From assembly GCF_021491375.1 (NCBI RefSeq), contig NZ_JAKEVY010000004.1, positions 1 to 64,000 on the forward strand: a stretch of DNA of 64,000 bases, in the 5' to 3' direction. The translations under genes and the position numbers were made by a program. Shown here one piece after another: positions 52,617 to 61,891 of this stretch; the first letter of the stretch is position 1, and each line of letters starts with the position of its first letter. This DNA is from Flavihumibacter fluminis. Its GTDB lineage: Bacteria > Bacteroidota > Bacteroidia > Chitinophagales > Chitinophagaceae. The notes beneath the pieces were generated by a model that did not search any database, was not told where the DNA came from, and was given only the letters and a program-made list of their open reading frames with translations.

Positions 52617-53687
52617 ATGCCTTTTATTCATCGAACATTACGGTGGGTGACAGCTGGCTTCCTGCTGTCAGTTTGCAGTCCGGTCTTTTCGCAAGACAGC
52701 CTGGAGGATCACTCTGAAAAAAAACAGGGTTATATAGCCAGCATGAATGAGTATATAACATTCAAACTGGCCCAAACTACCGATCAGGAAAACTTCTCTG
52801 TTTTTACGAATGGTACCAAATCCCGTATTGATCCTAATGCCTCATCCGTCTCAACGCTCAGCGTCAATTATTCTTTTATCTCCCTATCCGTTCGGTTCGT
52901 TCCTCATTTCCTTCCAGGCAACCGCGATACAAAAGAGAAAGGAAAAACCAGGAGTGGTGGACTTGCTTTGAATTTTTATTTGGATCATTGGCTCCAGGAA
53001 TTATCCTACCAGCGTACCCGCGGTTATTACCTGGAAAACACAGCCGATTTCAGGCCGGGTTGGCAGGACGGTGACCCCTACATTCAGTTTCCAGATCTGC
53101 AGTACCGGAGTTTCCAGGGTATGACAGGCTACAAATTCAACCGAAACTTCTCTTTAAATGCCCTGGCTACGCAGTCGGAGCGACAGCTCAAAAGTGCCGG
53201 CAGTTTTATTCCACAATTGTTATACCGGTATTACACCATAGATGACAAGACTAAATTGGTAAATCCAGGCCAGACATCCCAACGATCCAACAACCTGGAA
53301 TTAGTATTGGGGGCCGGCTATTATCACAACTTCGTTCTGAAGGGCAACTTTTATTTCGCACTGGGTGTAACCCCCGGTGCAGGTATATTATTCATGAATC
53401 TCACTACCCGTAGTGGTAATGGAGAAAGGATCAAAACCCGTCAGCAGGATTTTATATTTCGACTGGATAGCAGAGCCGGTATTGGCTACAATGGCGAACG
53501 TTTTTTTGGTGGCCTGTATGCAACTGCTTTTACATCGTCCTACCGGCAGGAGAACACCCAGGTCGTGAATGGGAATGCCCGTATTGTTTTTAAACTGTTT
53601 GCAGGCTACCGGATTCCTGCACCTCGAGTCATAAAAGAACGTGTTTCAACTATTAAAACCAAATTAACGAACAAGCTTAAAAAGTAA
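52617..53687 (+). CDS. DUF4421-like outer-membrane beta-barrel protein
   Basis: A 356-residue exported protein: signal peptide about 1-25 (ending VFSQ), then alternating polar and aromatic strands consistent with a 12- to 14-strand barrel. The pattern, including KTRSGGLALNFYLDHWLQELSYQRTRGYY-type strands near residues 105-135, resembles the DUF4421 family, known from Bacteroidota and of unknown function. The C-terminus is a basic tail. It is the first gene of a tight four-gene operon: the next ATG is 3 nt after its stop. Confidence 0.72.
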   Translation: MPFIHRTLRWVTAGFLLSVCSPVFSQDSLEDHSEKKQGYIASMNEYITFKLAQTTDQENFSVFTNGTKSRIDPNASSVSTLSVNYSFISLSVRFVPHFLPGNRDTKEKGKTRSGGLALNFYLDHWLQELSYQRTRGYYLENTADFRPGWQDGDPYIQFPDLQYRSFQGMTGYKFNRNFSLNALATQSERQLKSAGSFIPQLLYRYYTIDDKTKLVNPGQTSQRSNNLELVLGAGYYHNFVLKGNFYFALGVTPGAGILFMNLTTRSGNGERIKTRQQDFIFRLDSRAGIGYNGERFFGGLYATAFTSSYRQENTQVVNGNARIVFKLFAGYRIPAPRVIKERVSTIKTKLTNKLKK

Positions 53688-53690
53688 ACA

Positions 53691-54551
53691 ATGAAAAAGC
53701 TACTTATTGGAATTTTATTAATTTTCTTCAGTTCAATATTGTTGGCCCAGACAGATACAAAAAATGATGTTATTCTAAAACTCAACGGAGATGAGTTGGT
53801 TGGGAAGGTTATGGAAATTGATGACAATGAAATCAAATTTACCTACAAAGGGGAGTCGCTTGTTTACAAAATCAAAAAAACGGATGTCCTGAAAATAACT
53901 TATAGCAGCGGCAGAATTGAAATGTTCTCGAAACCAGCATTGCCATCTGAAGCGAGTTCAAAATCTGCTTCAACGGCAGCAATGAGTGGCCCCGGACTGG
54001 CTGACCACCATAATAAGGTAGCCATCCTCCCCTATGCGTTTTTGAAAGACGGGGAAACTGCATCTGACGATATCAGTTTCAAGGTGCAAAACGAAACCTT
54101 TGCCTTTCTGAACCGTCATGCGGGTGTAATGAGCATAGTAGACCCAAGAACAAGCAATGCTTTATTAATTAAAGCAGGAATCAACAGGGAAACAATTAAA
54201 GGATATACCATGGACGATCTTTGTAATATTCTGGGAGTTGAATATGTAATTGATGGAATCGTCTCAGTAAATAAAGGTAATCAGACAAATATTACGACCG
54301 GTAATTCGAACACTACCTACAGCAGTGGTAATAACAATAAAAACAATCAGTACAAGAGCAGAGAAAAGAGTTCCGGATCGGTTGTTTCAACCAGTACCCA
54401 GAATTTCGAAACCAGTTTAACGCTCAGTATTTACAATGATAAAGGAGTTAGTATATACAGTCAGGAAAGGAGATCCTTCTGGAATACACAGGATGCTTAT
54501 AAAATTACACTGGAATACCTTTTAAAAAGATGCCCGCTTTATTCAAAGTAA
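53691..54551 (+). CDS. Secreted protein with a CsgG/FlgO-like domain
   Basis: A 286-residue exported protein: signal peptide 1-19 (ending LLAQ), a small beta-rich N-terminal domain (about 24-75, LNGDELVGKVMEIDDNEIKFTYKG), a Ser/Ala linker, then a domain (about 105-280) with VAILPYAF and LGVEYVIDGIVSV, which echo the CsgG/FlgO fold of periplasmic secretion or assembly proteins. A Ser/Asn-rich loop (about 200-235) interrupts it. Family call is moderate. It lies between the DUF4421-like barrel and the MscS gene in the operon, with gaps of 3 and 7 nt. Confidence 0.65.
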   Translation: MKKLLIGILLIFFSSILLAQTDTKNDVILKLNGDELVGKVMEIDDNEIKFTYKGESLVYKIKKTDVLKITYSSGRIEMFSKPALPSEASSKSASTAAMSGPGLADHHNKVAILPYAFLKDGETASDDISFKVQNETFAFLNRHAGVMSIVDPRTSNALLIKAGINRETIKGYTMDDLCNILGVEYVIDGIVSVNKGNQTNITTGNSNTTYSSGNNNKNNQYKSREKSSGSVVSTSTQNFETSLTLSIYNDKGVSIYSQERRSFWNTQDAYKITLEYLLKRCPLYSK

Positions 54552-54558
54552 TCATTTT

Positions 54559-57045
54559 ATGAAAATCAACCGTTTCGTTTTTCTTCGGCTTACTATTTTT
54601 TTTGTTTTTTGCTACAATTGTTTTGAAGCTGTTGGCCAAAAAACCGACACCCTTCATACGATGGCAGCATCAGACAGTTCTGCTTTTATGAAAATGGTTA
54701 AGAAAATCGGCATAAAAGAAGAATTGAGCAGTATTGCCAAGTTTGAAAAGGGCAGAATAGAAGCAAGGCAGCGTAAAGTATTGGAGGCCGTACGCCAGGA
54801 AATTCAAAAAGCGGGACTTTTTCTCAAGCAATCAGTTGACACCATCAATATCATTCGGGATCTTAAGAGCAGCAAAGCTTCCTTTGCTATTGTTGGTGAT
54901 GGTGTATTCCGGAACCAGGGAACTCATCATACACAGCGAAACCTGTTTGTTTCTGATGCCATACTCGAACAGGTTGCTTTTACGCTCGAAAGTCACAGAT
55001 CCAAACTTGACACTTACTATCAGACACTTTCAGGTTACCGTTACAGAATCGACTCCTTGTCCAGTGATTCTATTATATATCAATTTCCAAGTGATTCAAG
55101 CGAGGTGGTAAACTATTTCAAAACAATGCTTTCCATCCTTAAGGAAGTTGCCCCACTTGATAGTTCCATAACTAACGCAGTTTCTTCTATTCAGCACTTA
55201 CTCCAGGATGTTGACATGTTTTTATTCGAGGTTCATACAGCAAGAAATGAGATTGAAAAAATCAATGCCAACCTAGCAGCAAATTTGGGAAATCGGGAAT
55301 TCCCCAACCTTTGGGAAAAGCCAAAAAACAAACGGCCATTACCTGAAATCCTGAACATTTCAGAAAAAAAAGAATCGCTGGCGTTAAAATTTTATTTGAA
55401 AGACAATATCACAAGATTGCTGCTGCTCGCAATTATAATAATGATTTGCACCTATTTTTTAAACACTCTTAAAAGTCACCTTAAAGAAAACAAGGCCCTT
55501 CATACAAATTATGAAGGCCAGCTGGTAGTCAGATATCCTGTATTGTCTGCCATCATCATCAGTAGTTCCATTTTCCAATTCATGTTCCTGGATCCTCCCT
55601 TCATTTTCAGTTTTATATTATGGATAGCTGCTGCCGTTTTCCTTGGTGTATTGTTTAACAGGTACATCACTCCATTCTGGATGCGATTCTGGATTATTAT
55701 AGTAGCAGCTTTCGCTCTATCAGGATTAAGTAATCTTATACTGCAAGCTTCCCGTATTGAAAGATGGGGAATGTTAGCCTTGCAGGTTTTTGGAATTGTC
55801 TATGGAATATATATTCTTCAAAACAAGCAAAAAGCTCAACTGAGAGAACGAAAAATTCTCTATTTCATTGGTATTTTTACTATTATAGAATTGCTGGCAG
55901 CCGGATTCAATTCATTCGGTAGGTATAACCTCTCCAAGACGTTTATGATTATTGGATACAGCGGGTTAATAATCGCTATTCTGTTTCTTTGGACCGTTCG
56001 ACTTTTAAATGAAGGTCTTGTGATTGCCTCCCAGATTTATCAGCATCCGGATAAAAAACTCTTCTATATAAATTTTGAAAAAGTTGGAAACAGGGTACCT
56101 GTCCTATTTTATATTTTTCTTATAGTTGGCTGGGCAATTTTAATGGGCCGTCATCTCTTTGTCTTTCGGCAATTGGCAGGACCATTCAATCTATTTTTGA
56201 CGACAGAACGTACAATAGGTGACTACAGTTTCAGTATCAATGGCATTTTTATTTTTGTGTTGATCCTTTTCGGTTCACTTTTTCTTTCCAGGCTTATCTC
56301 TTTTTTTGCGGCCGAACCGGATGCAACTTCACCACATCAACAAAAAATAGGCAAAGTATCTGTAGGGAGCTGGTTATTACTGATTCGAATTATCATCATC
56401 AGCACGGGACTTTTTCTTGCCATTGCGGCAGCAGGCATTCCCCTTGACCGGATAACACTGATTATTGGAGCACTGGGAGTTGGTATTGGATTAGGCCTGC
56501 AGGGGCTGGTAAATAACCTGGTAAGCGGACTTATCATCGCCTTTGAAAAACCGGTGAATGTGGGAGATATCATTGAAGTTGATGGCAAATCCGGAACCAT
56601 GAAGTCCATCGGGTTTCGTTCAAGCGTAGTTGTTACATCCGATGGATCCAGCCTTATTATTCCGAATGGTGATTTACTTAGTCAACACCTGGTAAACTGG
56701 ACCATGAGCAAAAACAGAAAGCGGATCAGCCTGGTAGTTGGTGTTGCTTATGGAACAACTATTTCGCAGGCTAAAGAAGTAATTACCGGAATACTTCAGG
56801 CGGATACCAGGATTTCAACCATTCCGCCACCGGTGGTACTTGCTCGTGATTTCGCACCCAGCAGTATTGAACTGGAAGTATTTTTCTGGCTCAGTGATTT
56901 GAGAATGGCAGGAGAGGTTAAAAGCCAGGTTATTCAGCAGATCCAGGAACAATTTGAAGCTGCGGGTATACAAATTCCAATTCCTCAACAGGAAGTATTG
57001 CTTAGAACACCTACACCCCATTCGCCTAATAATAAAACCAAATAA
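54559..57045 (+). CDS. MscS-family mechanosensitive channel with large periplasmic domain
   Basis: An 828-residue channel that would open under membrane tension to release solutes. A signal or first helix (about 8-28) is followed by a long helical periplasmic domain (about 30-285), then around eleven membrane helices (about 290-640) and the MscS core: pore helix ALGVGIGLGLQGLVNNLVSGL (about 642-662), beta domain VGDIIEVDGKSGTMKSIGFRSS and a C-terminal cytoplasmic domain. The extended build recalls MscK/YbdG-type proteins. It follows the CsgG-like gene by 7 nt and is followed by a lipoprotein gene after 1 nt. Confidence 0.92.
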   Translation: MKINRFVFLRLTIFFVFCYNCFEAVGQKTDTLHTMAASDSSAFMKMVKKIGIKEELSSIAKFEKGRIEARQRKVLEAVRQEIQKAGLFLKQSVDTINIIRDLKSSKASFAIVGDGVFRNQGTHHTQRNLFVSDAILEQVAFTLESHRSKLDTYYQTLSGYRYRIDSLSSDSIIYQFPSDSSEVVNYFKTMLSILKEVAPLDSSITNAVSSIQHLLQDVDMFLFEVHTARNEIEKINANLAANLGNREFPNLWEKPKNKRPLPEILNISEKKESLALKFYLKDNITRLLLLAIIIMICTYFLNTLKSHLKENKALHTNYEGQLVVRYPVLSAIIISSSIFQFMFLDPPFIFSFILWIAAAVFLGVLFNRYITPFWMRFWIIIVAAFALSGLSNLILQASRIERWGMLALQVFGIVYGIYILQNKQKAQLRERKILYFIGIFTIIELLAAGFNSFGRYNLSKTFMIIGYSGLIIAILFLWTVRLLNEGLVIASQIYQHPDKKLFYINFEKVGNRVPVLFYIFLIVGWAILMGRHLFVFRQLAGPFNLFLTTERTIGDYSFSINGIFIFVLILFGSLFLSRLISFFAAEPDATSPHQQKIGKVSVGSWLLLIRIIIISTGLFLAIAAAGIPLDRITLIIGALGVGIGLGLQGLVNNLVSGLIIAFEKPVNVGDIIEVDGKSGTMKSIGFRSSVVVTSDGSSLIIPNGDLLSQHLVNWTMSKNRKRISLVVGVAYGTTISQAKEVITGILQADTRISTIPPPVVLARDFAPSSIELEVFFWLSDLRMAGEVKSQVIQQIQEQFEAAGIQIPIPQQEVLLRTPTPHSPNNKTK

Positions 57046-57046
57046 A

Positions 57047-57628
57047 ATGTCTCCTAAACAACAATTGCTCTGTTTGATGGTAATTGGCCTAAGTATTACA
57101 GCCTGCCAGAATACTTCTACTACCAGCCTTGAAACAGCGGTAGCAGATAGCAGCTTAAGCTACGGTCCTGATACCCACCGACCGGAAACCGCCAAACTGG
57201 TAATTAATACCTTAGCCACTCTTTACAAATCCGATATTGAAAAAAATCTGATTGATTCCTTTAGCAGAACCTTTGTTTTTTTTGAATATGATCTTAATGA
57301 AGATGGCAGAAAAGAAATTTTTGTCAGCCATACCGGCTCCTATTTTTGCGGCACTGGGGGTTGCAACTTACTGCTTCTTTCTCCCGATGGAAAACAGATT
57401 ACCCAATTCACCGTTAGCCGAACACCGGTAATTGTGCTTAAAGAGCGTTCAAAAGGATGGAATGACTTACTCATTGAAAGCGCAGGAAAATTACACCTGC
57501 TAAAGTATGATGGGAACTCCTATCCTTCCAACCCAAGTGTTGCACCGGTATTCACGATGATACCTGGTGATGAATTACCCCGGCTGTTAGATACAGAACA
57601 TGAACCTTTTCCTAAATTCTCTTTTTAA
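57047..57628 (+). CDS. Lipoprotein of unknown function
   Basis: A 193-residue lipoprotein from ATG 57047: lipobox LSITAC (Cys about 20), 1 nt after the stop of the channel gene. The body has a calcium-loop-like stretch DLNEDGRKEIFV (about 95-106) and the segment GTGGCNLLLLSPDGK, reminiscent of FG-GAP or EF-hand-containing periplasmic proteins. Function unknown. It closes the four-gene envelope operon and converges with the DUF2167 gene. Confidence 0.75.
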   Translation: MSPKQQLLCLMVIGLSITACQNTSTTSLETAVADSSLSYGPDTHRPETAKLVINTLATLYKSDIEKNLIDSFSRTFVFFEYDLNEDGRKEIFVSHTGSYFCGTGGCNLLLLSPDGKQITQFTVSRTPVIVLKERSKGWNDLLIESAGKLHLLKYDGNSYPSNPSVAPVFTMIPGDELPRLLDTEHEPFPKFSF

Positions 57629-57652
57629 TAAATCGAAATTACACAACGCGTA

Positions 57653-58552
57653 TTATACTGGTTCATTTCCGGCTGGCACACCTGTATCCTCTTTTTTCCT
57701 GCTGATAAACCGCCAGAGTGCTGTACCACCTCCTATCAATGCAAATGCTATGATTTTCCAGAATTTCAAGAGTACCGCAAAAAATCCGGCCTTGGCCAAT
57801 ACCTTACCGGCAACCAGTCCGCCTACGGTCCAGGCTGCCACTTCATCAACATTTGAATCATAATCTGCATACCGGTGGCCATCTTTAAAAGATACACTGG
57901 CCAATACAGGTTCAATAGAAGTTTTGACCTGCGGCAGGTCTTCCATTCCTGCAACTGCATTGATCAGAAAAATACCTTTTCTACCAAGGATCCGTAGATT
58001 ATAATTTAGTGTATGGATACTGTCGCCATCAAACTCCAACTCTTTCGCCCAGTGAAGGGTTTTCTTCGACTTGTCATAATAAGGACTAGAGGCCCAGCCA
58101 ACTAATTCTACTGTAGAATAACCCGCTGCTGCACGTTCTGCATTGGCAGCCTTAGCATCCGCCTGCTGCTCCTTTAACAAGTCATCGTAATTGATATCTT
58201 CTGCATCACTATCTTTTACATAGCCCATCTGATCAAAACTGATAGTAAATGCCCAGGAGTTGGGGCCTACCACCCCTGCATTCTCAGGAACCAGCATACC
58301 CAGGATGCTGGTATCTTCCGGGTTACCCCAAAGATCTTCCAAAACATAGCGGCTTTCGGTACGGTCCAGGAATTTAAATCCCGCTGGTACTTTCAGGCTG
58401 GCATTTCCGGATTCCAGTTCGATGGTCCCCTGCTGGTAATGCAGGGATTGATTGATAGAATCTAATTTGAATTGAATACTGTCGGCCATCTGTGCAAAAC
58501 CAACAAAAGAAAGGAGCAGCATCGAAACAACTGCCAAAAGGCATCTTTTCAT
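57653..58552 (-). CDS. DUF2167 family membrane-anchored protein
   Basis: A 299-residue protein with signal peptide 1-20 (ending GFAQ), the DUF2167 periplasmic domain (about 35-215, with LHYQQGTIELESGNASLKVPAGFKF-type start and GWASSPYYDKSKKTLHWAKEL), and one or two C-terminal membrane helices (about 240-282). The family is found in many Gram-negative bacteria and has no known biochemical role. It is encoded alone; an ATG with an 18-nt gap to a near-consensus -7 element (TTATTTTG) starts it. Confidence 0.87.
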   Translation of the reverse strand: MKRCLLAVVSMLLLSFVGFAQMADSIQFKLDSINQSLHYQQGTIELESGNASLKVPAGFKFLDRTESRYVLEDLWGNPEDTSILGMLVPENAGVVGPNSWAFTISFDQMGYVKDSDAEDINYDDLLKEQQADAKAANAERAAAGYSTVELVGWASSPYYDKSKKTLHWAKELEFDGDSIHTLNYNLRILGRKGIFLINAVAGMEDLPQVKTSIEPVLASVSFKDGHRYADYDSNVDEVAAWTVGGLVAGKVLAKAGFFAVLLKFWKIIAFALIGGGTALWRFISRKKEDTGVPAGNEPV

Positions 58553-58629
58553 GAATAAAGTTTAGAGCGCCAAAATAATAGCCGAACCTCATATTTACAA
58601 GCAAATTGTTAAAATCATTTTAACAATTC

Positions 58630-59664
58630 TCACTTTAGTGAAGTTAATTCGGTTAACCGAACACTGGATCCGGTTACCTCCAGGCGTACCAAGGCTCCGC
58701 ATTTCAGCGCGAAATTATTTTTCTGATGACCGACAGGAAAATCAAAACAAACCGGGTACCTGCAATCATCCAGTTTTTCCAGGACAATCTGCTGCAGGTT
58801 TTTACCAAATTCTTCTTCCAGCTTTTCTGCCGGCTTGTGTTTGAATCCTCCGATGATGAGTCCGGCCAGGTGTTCCAGTTTGCCGCTTCTCTTAATATTC
58901 CAGAGCATCCGGTCAATACTGTAGAGGTATTCACCGGTATCTTCCAGGAATAAAATTTTACCTCTGGTATGCAGATCGGAGGCAGATCCGGCCAGCGATT
59001 CGATGGTCTTACAGTTTCCACCAACCAATTGCCCCACACCAGTTCCCAATTGGTTATAAGGGCCCGCAGCATATTCAAACTTCATGGGTTCACCAAACAG
59101 CAAATCTCTTATGGAAAGTATGGTGGCTTTTTGCAACTCATCCGCCTTTGACCAGTCGTCCGGAAAACTGTTGCACATTTTGGAATGAATCGAAGCCAGT
59201 CCGGTTTTTCGAAACAGGTGCGCATGCAGCACGGTTACATCACTGAAGCCTATCAGCCATTTGGGGTGCTTGCGAAGCGGACGGAAATCAATCCCGTCAA
59301 TAATACGAATCAATCCATACCCCCCTCTTGCACAGAGGATCGCTTTTACCGAAGGATCGTTGATAAGCTGTTGCAAGTCGGCCGTCCTTTCCTGATCGGT
59401 GCCTCCAAAGGTTCCATCCCGTTTTCCGATGGTATCACCAATGCGAACGGTCAAGCCCCAGGACTGCAATTGCTGAACAGCGGGGTTTATTTCTTCCCGG
59501 GTTATATAACCAGCCGGTGAACTGATGGCGATGGTATCACCTGCCTTCAAAAAAGGCGGCTGAAATACAGCATTGTCTTCCGGTTCCATTGAAAAACTTT
59601 CATAAGGCAAACCGGCACCCAGTGTAAGTGCACCCAGCTGCTGTAGAAAATGATGGCGTTTCAT
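58630..59664 (-). CDS. Secreted LD-carboxypeptidase (peptidase S66)
   Basis: A 344-residue S66 enzyme with an N-terminal export signal (about 1-25, KRHHFLQQLGALTLGAG), unlike the cytosolic paralogue at 45152. The triad is Ser 141 in LIGFSDVTVLH, Glu 241 in LFLEDTGE and His 313 in DFPVGHQKNN. It would trim murein tetrapeptides in the periplasm. It starts divergently to metG, with the two start codons 43 bp apart. Confidence 0.92.
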   Translation of the reverse strand: MKRHHFLQQLGALTLGAGLPYESFSMEPEDNAVFQPPFLKAGDTIAISSPAGYITREEINPAVQQLQSWGLTVRIGDTIGKRDGTFGGTDQERTADLQQLINDPSVKAILCARGGYGLIRIIDGIDFRPLRKHPKWLIGFSDVTVLHAHLFRKTGLASIHSKMCNSFPDDWSKADELQKATILSIRDLLFGEPMKFEYAAGPYNQLGTGVGQLVGGNCKTIESLAGSASDLHTRGKILFLEDTGEYLYSIDRMLWNIKRSGKLEHLAGLIIGGFKHKPAEKLEEEFGKNLQQIVLEKLDDCRYPVCFDFPVGHQKNNFALKCGALVRLEVTGSSVRLTELTSLK

Positions 59665-59694
59665 AGGCTAAAGATAAGGTTGCCTGCCTTTTCG

Positions 59695-59702
59695 TATTTT
59701 TG
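59695..59702 (+). promoter_or_regulatory. -7 box of metG, leaderless spacing
   Basis: TATTTTTG, then CGCC, then the ATG at 59707. The -33 region has only a weak GGTTG. Confidence 0.6.
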
Positions 59703-59706
59703 CGCC

Positions 59707-61812
59707 ATGCAAGAACCAAAAAGATACCTGATCACTGCAGCACTACCCTATGCAAATGGTCTGAAACATATTGGCCACCTGGCAGGCGCCTACCTGCCAG
59801 CGGATATCTATGTCCGTTATCTCCGGGCACAAAAAAGAGATGTTGTCTTTGTTTGCGGAAGTGATGAACACGGTACTGCCATTCCCATCCAGGCAATGAA
59901 AGAAGGCACCACGCCCCAGGCGATCATTGATAAATACCACGAGATCATCAAACAGAATTTTGCCGACCTGAGTATCTCCTTTGATATTTATGACCGTACC
60001 AGTGCCCCGATCCATCATGAAACTTCGCAGGAGTTTTTTACCGCGCTGCAGGAAGCCGGTGAACTGGAAACCCGCGAAACCGAACAATATTTTGATGAGC
60101 AGGCAGCTACCTTCCTGGCCGACCGGTATATCAAAGGCACCTGCCCGAATTGTGGATTCGACGGAGCATTTGGCGATCAGTGCGAAAAATGCGGTACGGC
60201 ATTAAGTCCGGATGAACTCATCAACCCGGTTAGCACCCTAAGCGGATCTGCCCCTGTCAAGAAAAAAACTACCCATTGGTACCTGCCACTGAACCGGCAT
60301 GAAGACTTCTTACGGCAATGGATACTTGAAGAACATAAAGACGACTGGAGAGCCAATGTACTGGGACAATGCAAGAGCTGGATTGATGGTGGCCTGCAGC
60401 CCAGGGCAGTAACCCGCGACCTCGACTGGGGGATCGCTGTGCCGCTGGAAGAAGCCAAAGGAAAAGTATTGTATGTATGGTTCGATGCGCCCATTGGCTA
60501 TATCAGTGCCACCCGAACCTGGGCAAAACAAAACGATAAAGACTGGAAACCTTATTGGTATGATAAGGATACCAAGCTGGTGCATTTCATAGGGAAAGAT
60601 AATATCGTGTTTCACGCCATCATCTTCCCGGTGATGCTGAAACTGCATGGCAATATCCTGCCAGATAATGTACCAAGCAATGAATTCCTGAACCTCGAAG
60701 GAGATAAAATGAGTACCAGCAGAAACTGGAAGCTGGATATGCAGGATTTTATCGACGATTTTGTAAAAAAGGAAAATGGCGGGCCGCAACTGGTAGATGC
60801 GCTGCGGTATTACCTGACACAGATCGCTCCGGAAACCAAGGACAGCGAGTTTACCTGGAAAGGATTCCAGGATGCAGTGAACAGTGAACTGGTAGCGATT
60901 TTTGGAAATTTCGTCAACCGGACATTTGTGTTGATGCACAAGCTCACCAATGGCAAGGTGCCGCCTGTTCATGCAGACATACTTGATGATAAAGACCGGG
61001 AACTGGCAGCTGCCATTCAGGCGGCCAAAGTAAAAATAGAAGCCCTGCTGGAGGGTTATAAGTTCCGGGAAGCCCAGTTTGAACTGATCGACCTGGCCAG
61101 AAAAGGTAACCGTTACATGCAGGAAAAAGAGCCCTGGATAAAAGCAAAGGCGGGAGCATCAGCACAACCTGAAATTGACAACTGTCTTCATTATTGTTTG
61201 CAGTTGTGCGCGAACCTGGCTATACTATCAAATCCTTTCCTTCCGAACACATCCAGGAAAATGTTACACCAGATGAAAGTGGTGGATCGTATGCTGGATT
61301 GGGAAAATGCCGGCTCACTGAAACTACTGAGTGTTGGTTATAGTTTGAGAGCACCGGAATTATTATTCAGAAAAATTGAAGACATGGAAATACAACAACA
61401 GATTGAAAAATTAAAGAGTAACAGTCAGCCTGCGCCGGAAGCACCAGCAGCAGTGCCTGCAGAGCAACCGGCCCCACCTGCAAAAGCCACCATTCAATTC
61501 GACGACTTTGCAAAAATAGAATTGAAAGTAGGTACTATAGTAACTGCTGAAAAAGTGGAGAAAGCAGATAAACTATTGAAATTGTCGGTTGATATGGGAA
61601 CTGAAACCAGGACAATCGTAAGCGGCATCGCCCTGCATTTCAAACCGGAAGACATCATCGGGCAACAGGTGGTAGTAGTGGCCAACCTGGCACCGCGTAA
61701 AATGCGTGGTATCGAAAGCAATGGCATGATCCTGATGGCAGAGGACAAGGAAGGTAAATTACATTTTGTACAACCGGGCACACAAATTAACCCGGGTGCA
61801 GGGGTAAGTTAA
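59707..61812 (+). CDS. metG: Methionyl-tRNA synthetase
   Basis: MetG charges tRNA-Met with methionine. From ATG 59707 the protein has 701 residues; the frame to 59650 is rejected because the -7 box lies inside it. The catalytic core has HIGH (21-24), the zinc knuckle cysteines at 146, 149, 159 and 162 (CPNC and CEKC) and KMSTS (334-338) for KMSKS. An anticodon-binding helical domain follows, then a Pro/Ala-rich linker (about 585-605) and a C-terminal EMAP-like tRNA-binding domain (about 610-701), the long dimeric form. A strong terminator follows. Confidence 0.97.
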   Translation: MQEPKRYLITAALPYANGLKHIGHLAGAYLPADIYVRYLRAQKRDVVFVCGSDEHGTAIPIQAMKEGTTPQAIIDKYHEIIKQNFADLSISFDIYDRTSAPIHHETSQEFFTALQEAGELETRETEQYFDEQAATFLADRYIKGTCPNCGFDGAFGDQCEKCGTALSPDELINPVSTLSGSAPVKKKTTHWYLPLNRHEDFLRQWILEEHKDDWRANVLGQCKSWIDGGLQPRAVTRDLDWGIAVPLEEAKGKVLYVWFDAPIGYISATRTWAKQNDKDWKPYWYDKDTKLVHFIGKDNIVFHAIIFPVMLKLHGNILPDNVPSNEFLNLEGDKMSTSRNWKLDMQDFIDDFVKKENGGPQLVDALRYYLTQIAPETKDSEFTWKGFQDAVNSELVAIFGNFVNRTFVLMHKLTNGKVPPVHADILDDKDRELAAAIQAAKVKIEALLEGYKFREAQFELIDLARKGNRYMQEKEPWIKAKAGASAQPEIDNCLHYCLQLCANLAILSNPFLPNTSRKMLHQMKVVDRMLDWENAGSLKLLSVGYSLRAPELLFRKIEDMEIQQQIEKLKSNSQPAPEAPAAVPAEQPAPPAKATIQFDDFAKIELKVGTIVTAEKVEKADKLLKLSVDMGTETRTIVSGIALHFKPEDIIGQQVVVVANLAPRKMRGIESNGMILMAEDKEGKLHFVQPGTQINPGAGVS

Positions 61813-61832
61813 GCAGTCAGAAAATACATTGT

Positions 61833-61875
61833 AAAAAGAGGTTGTTCGGGTACACTTGAACAACCTCTTTTTTTT
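61833..61875 (+). terminator. Intrinsic terminator of metG
   Basis: A 13-bp stem AAAGAGGTTGTTC/GAACAACCTCTTT with a 10-nt loop and a run of T residues to 61875. Confidence 0.92.
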
Positions 61876-61891
61876 GTTTAACTTGTATCTT

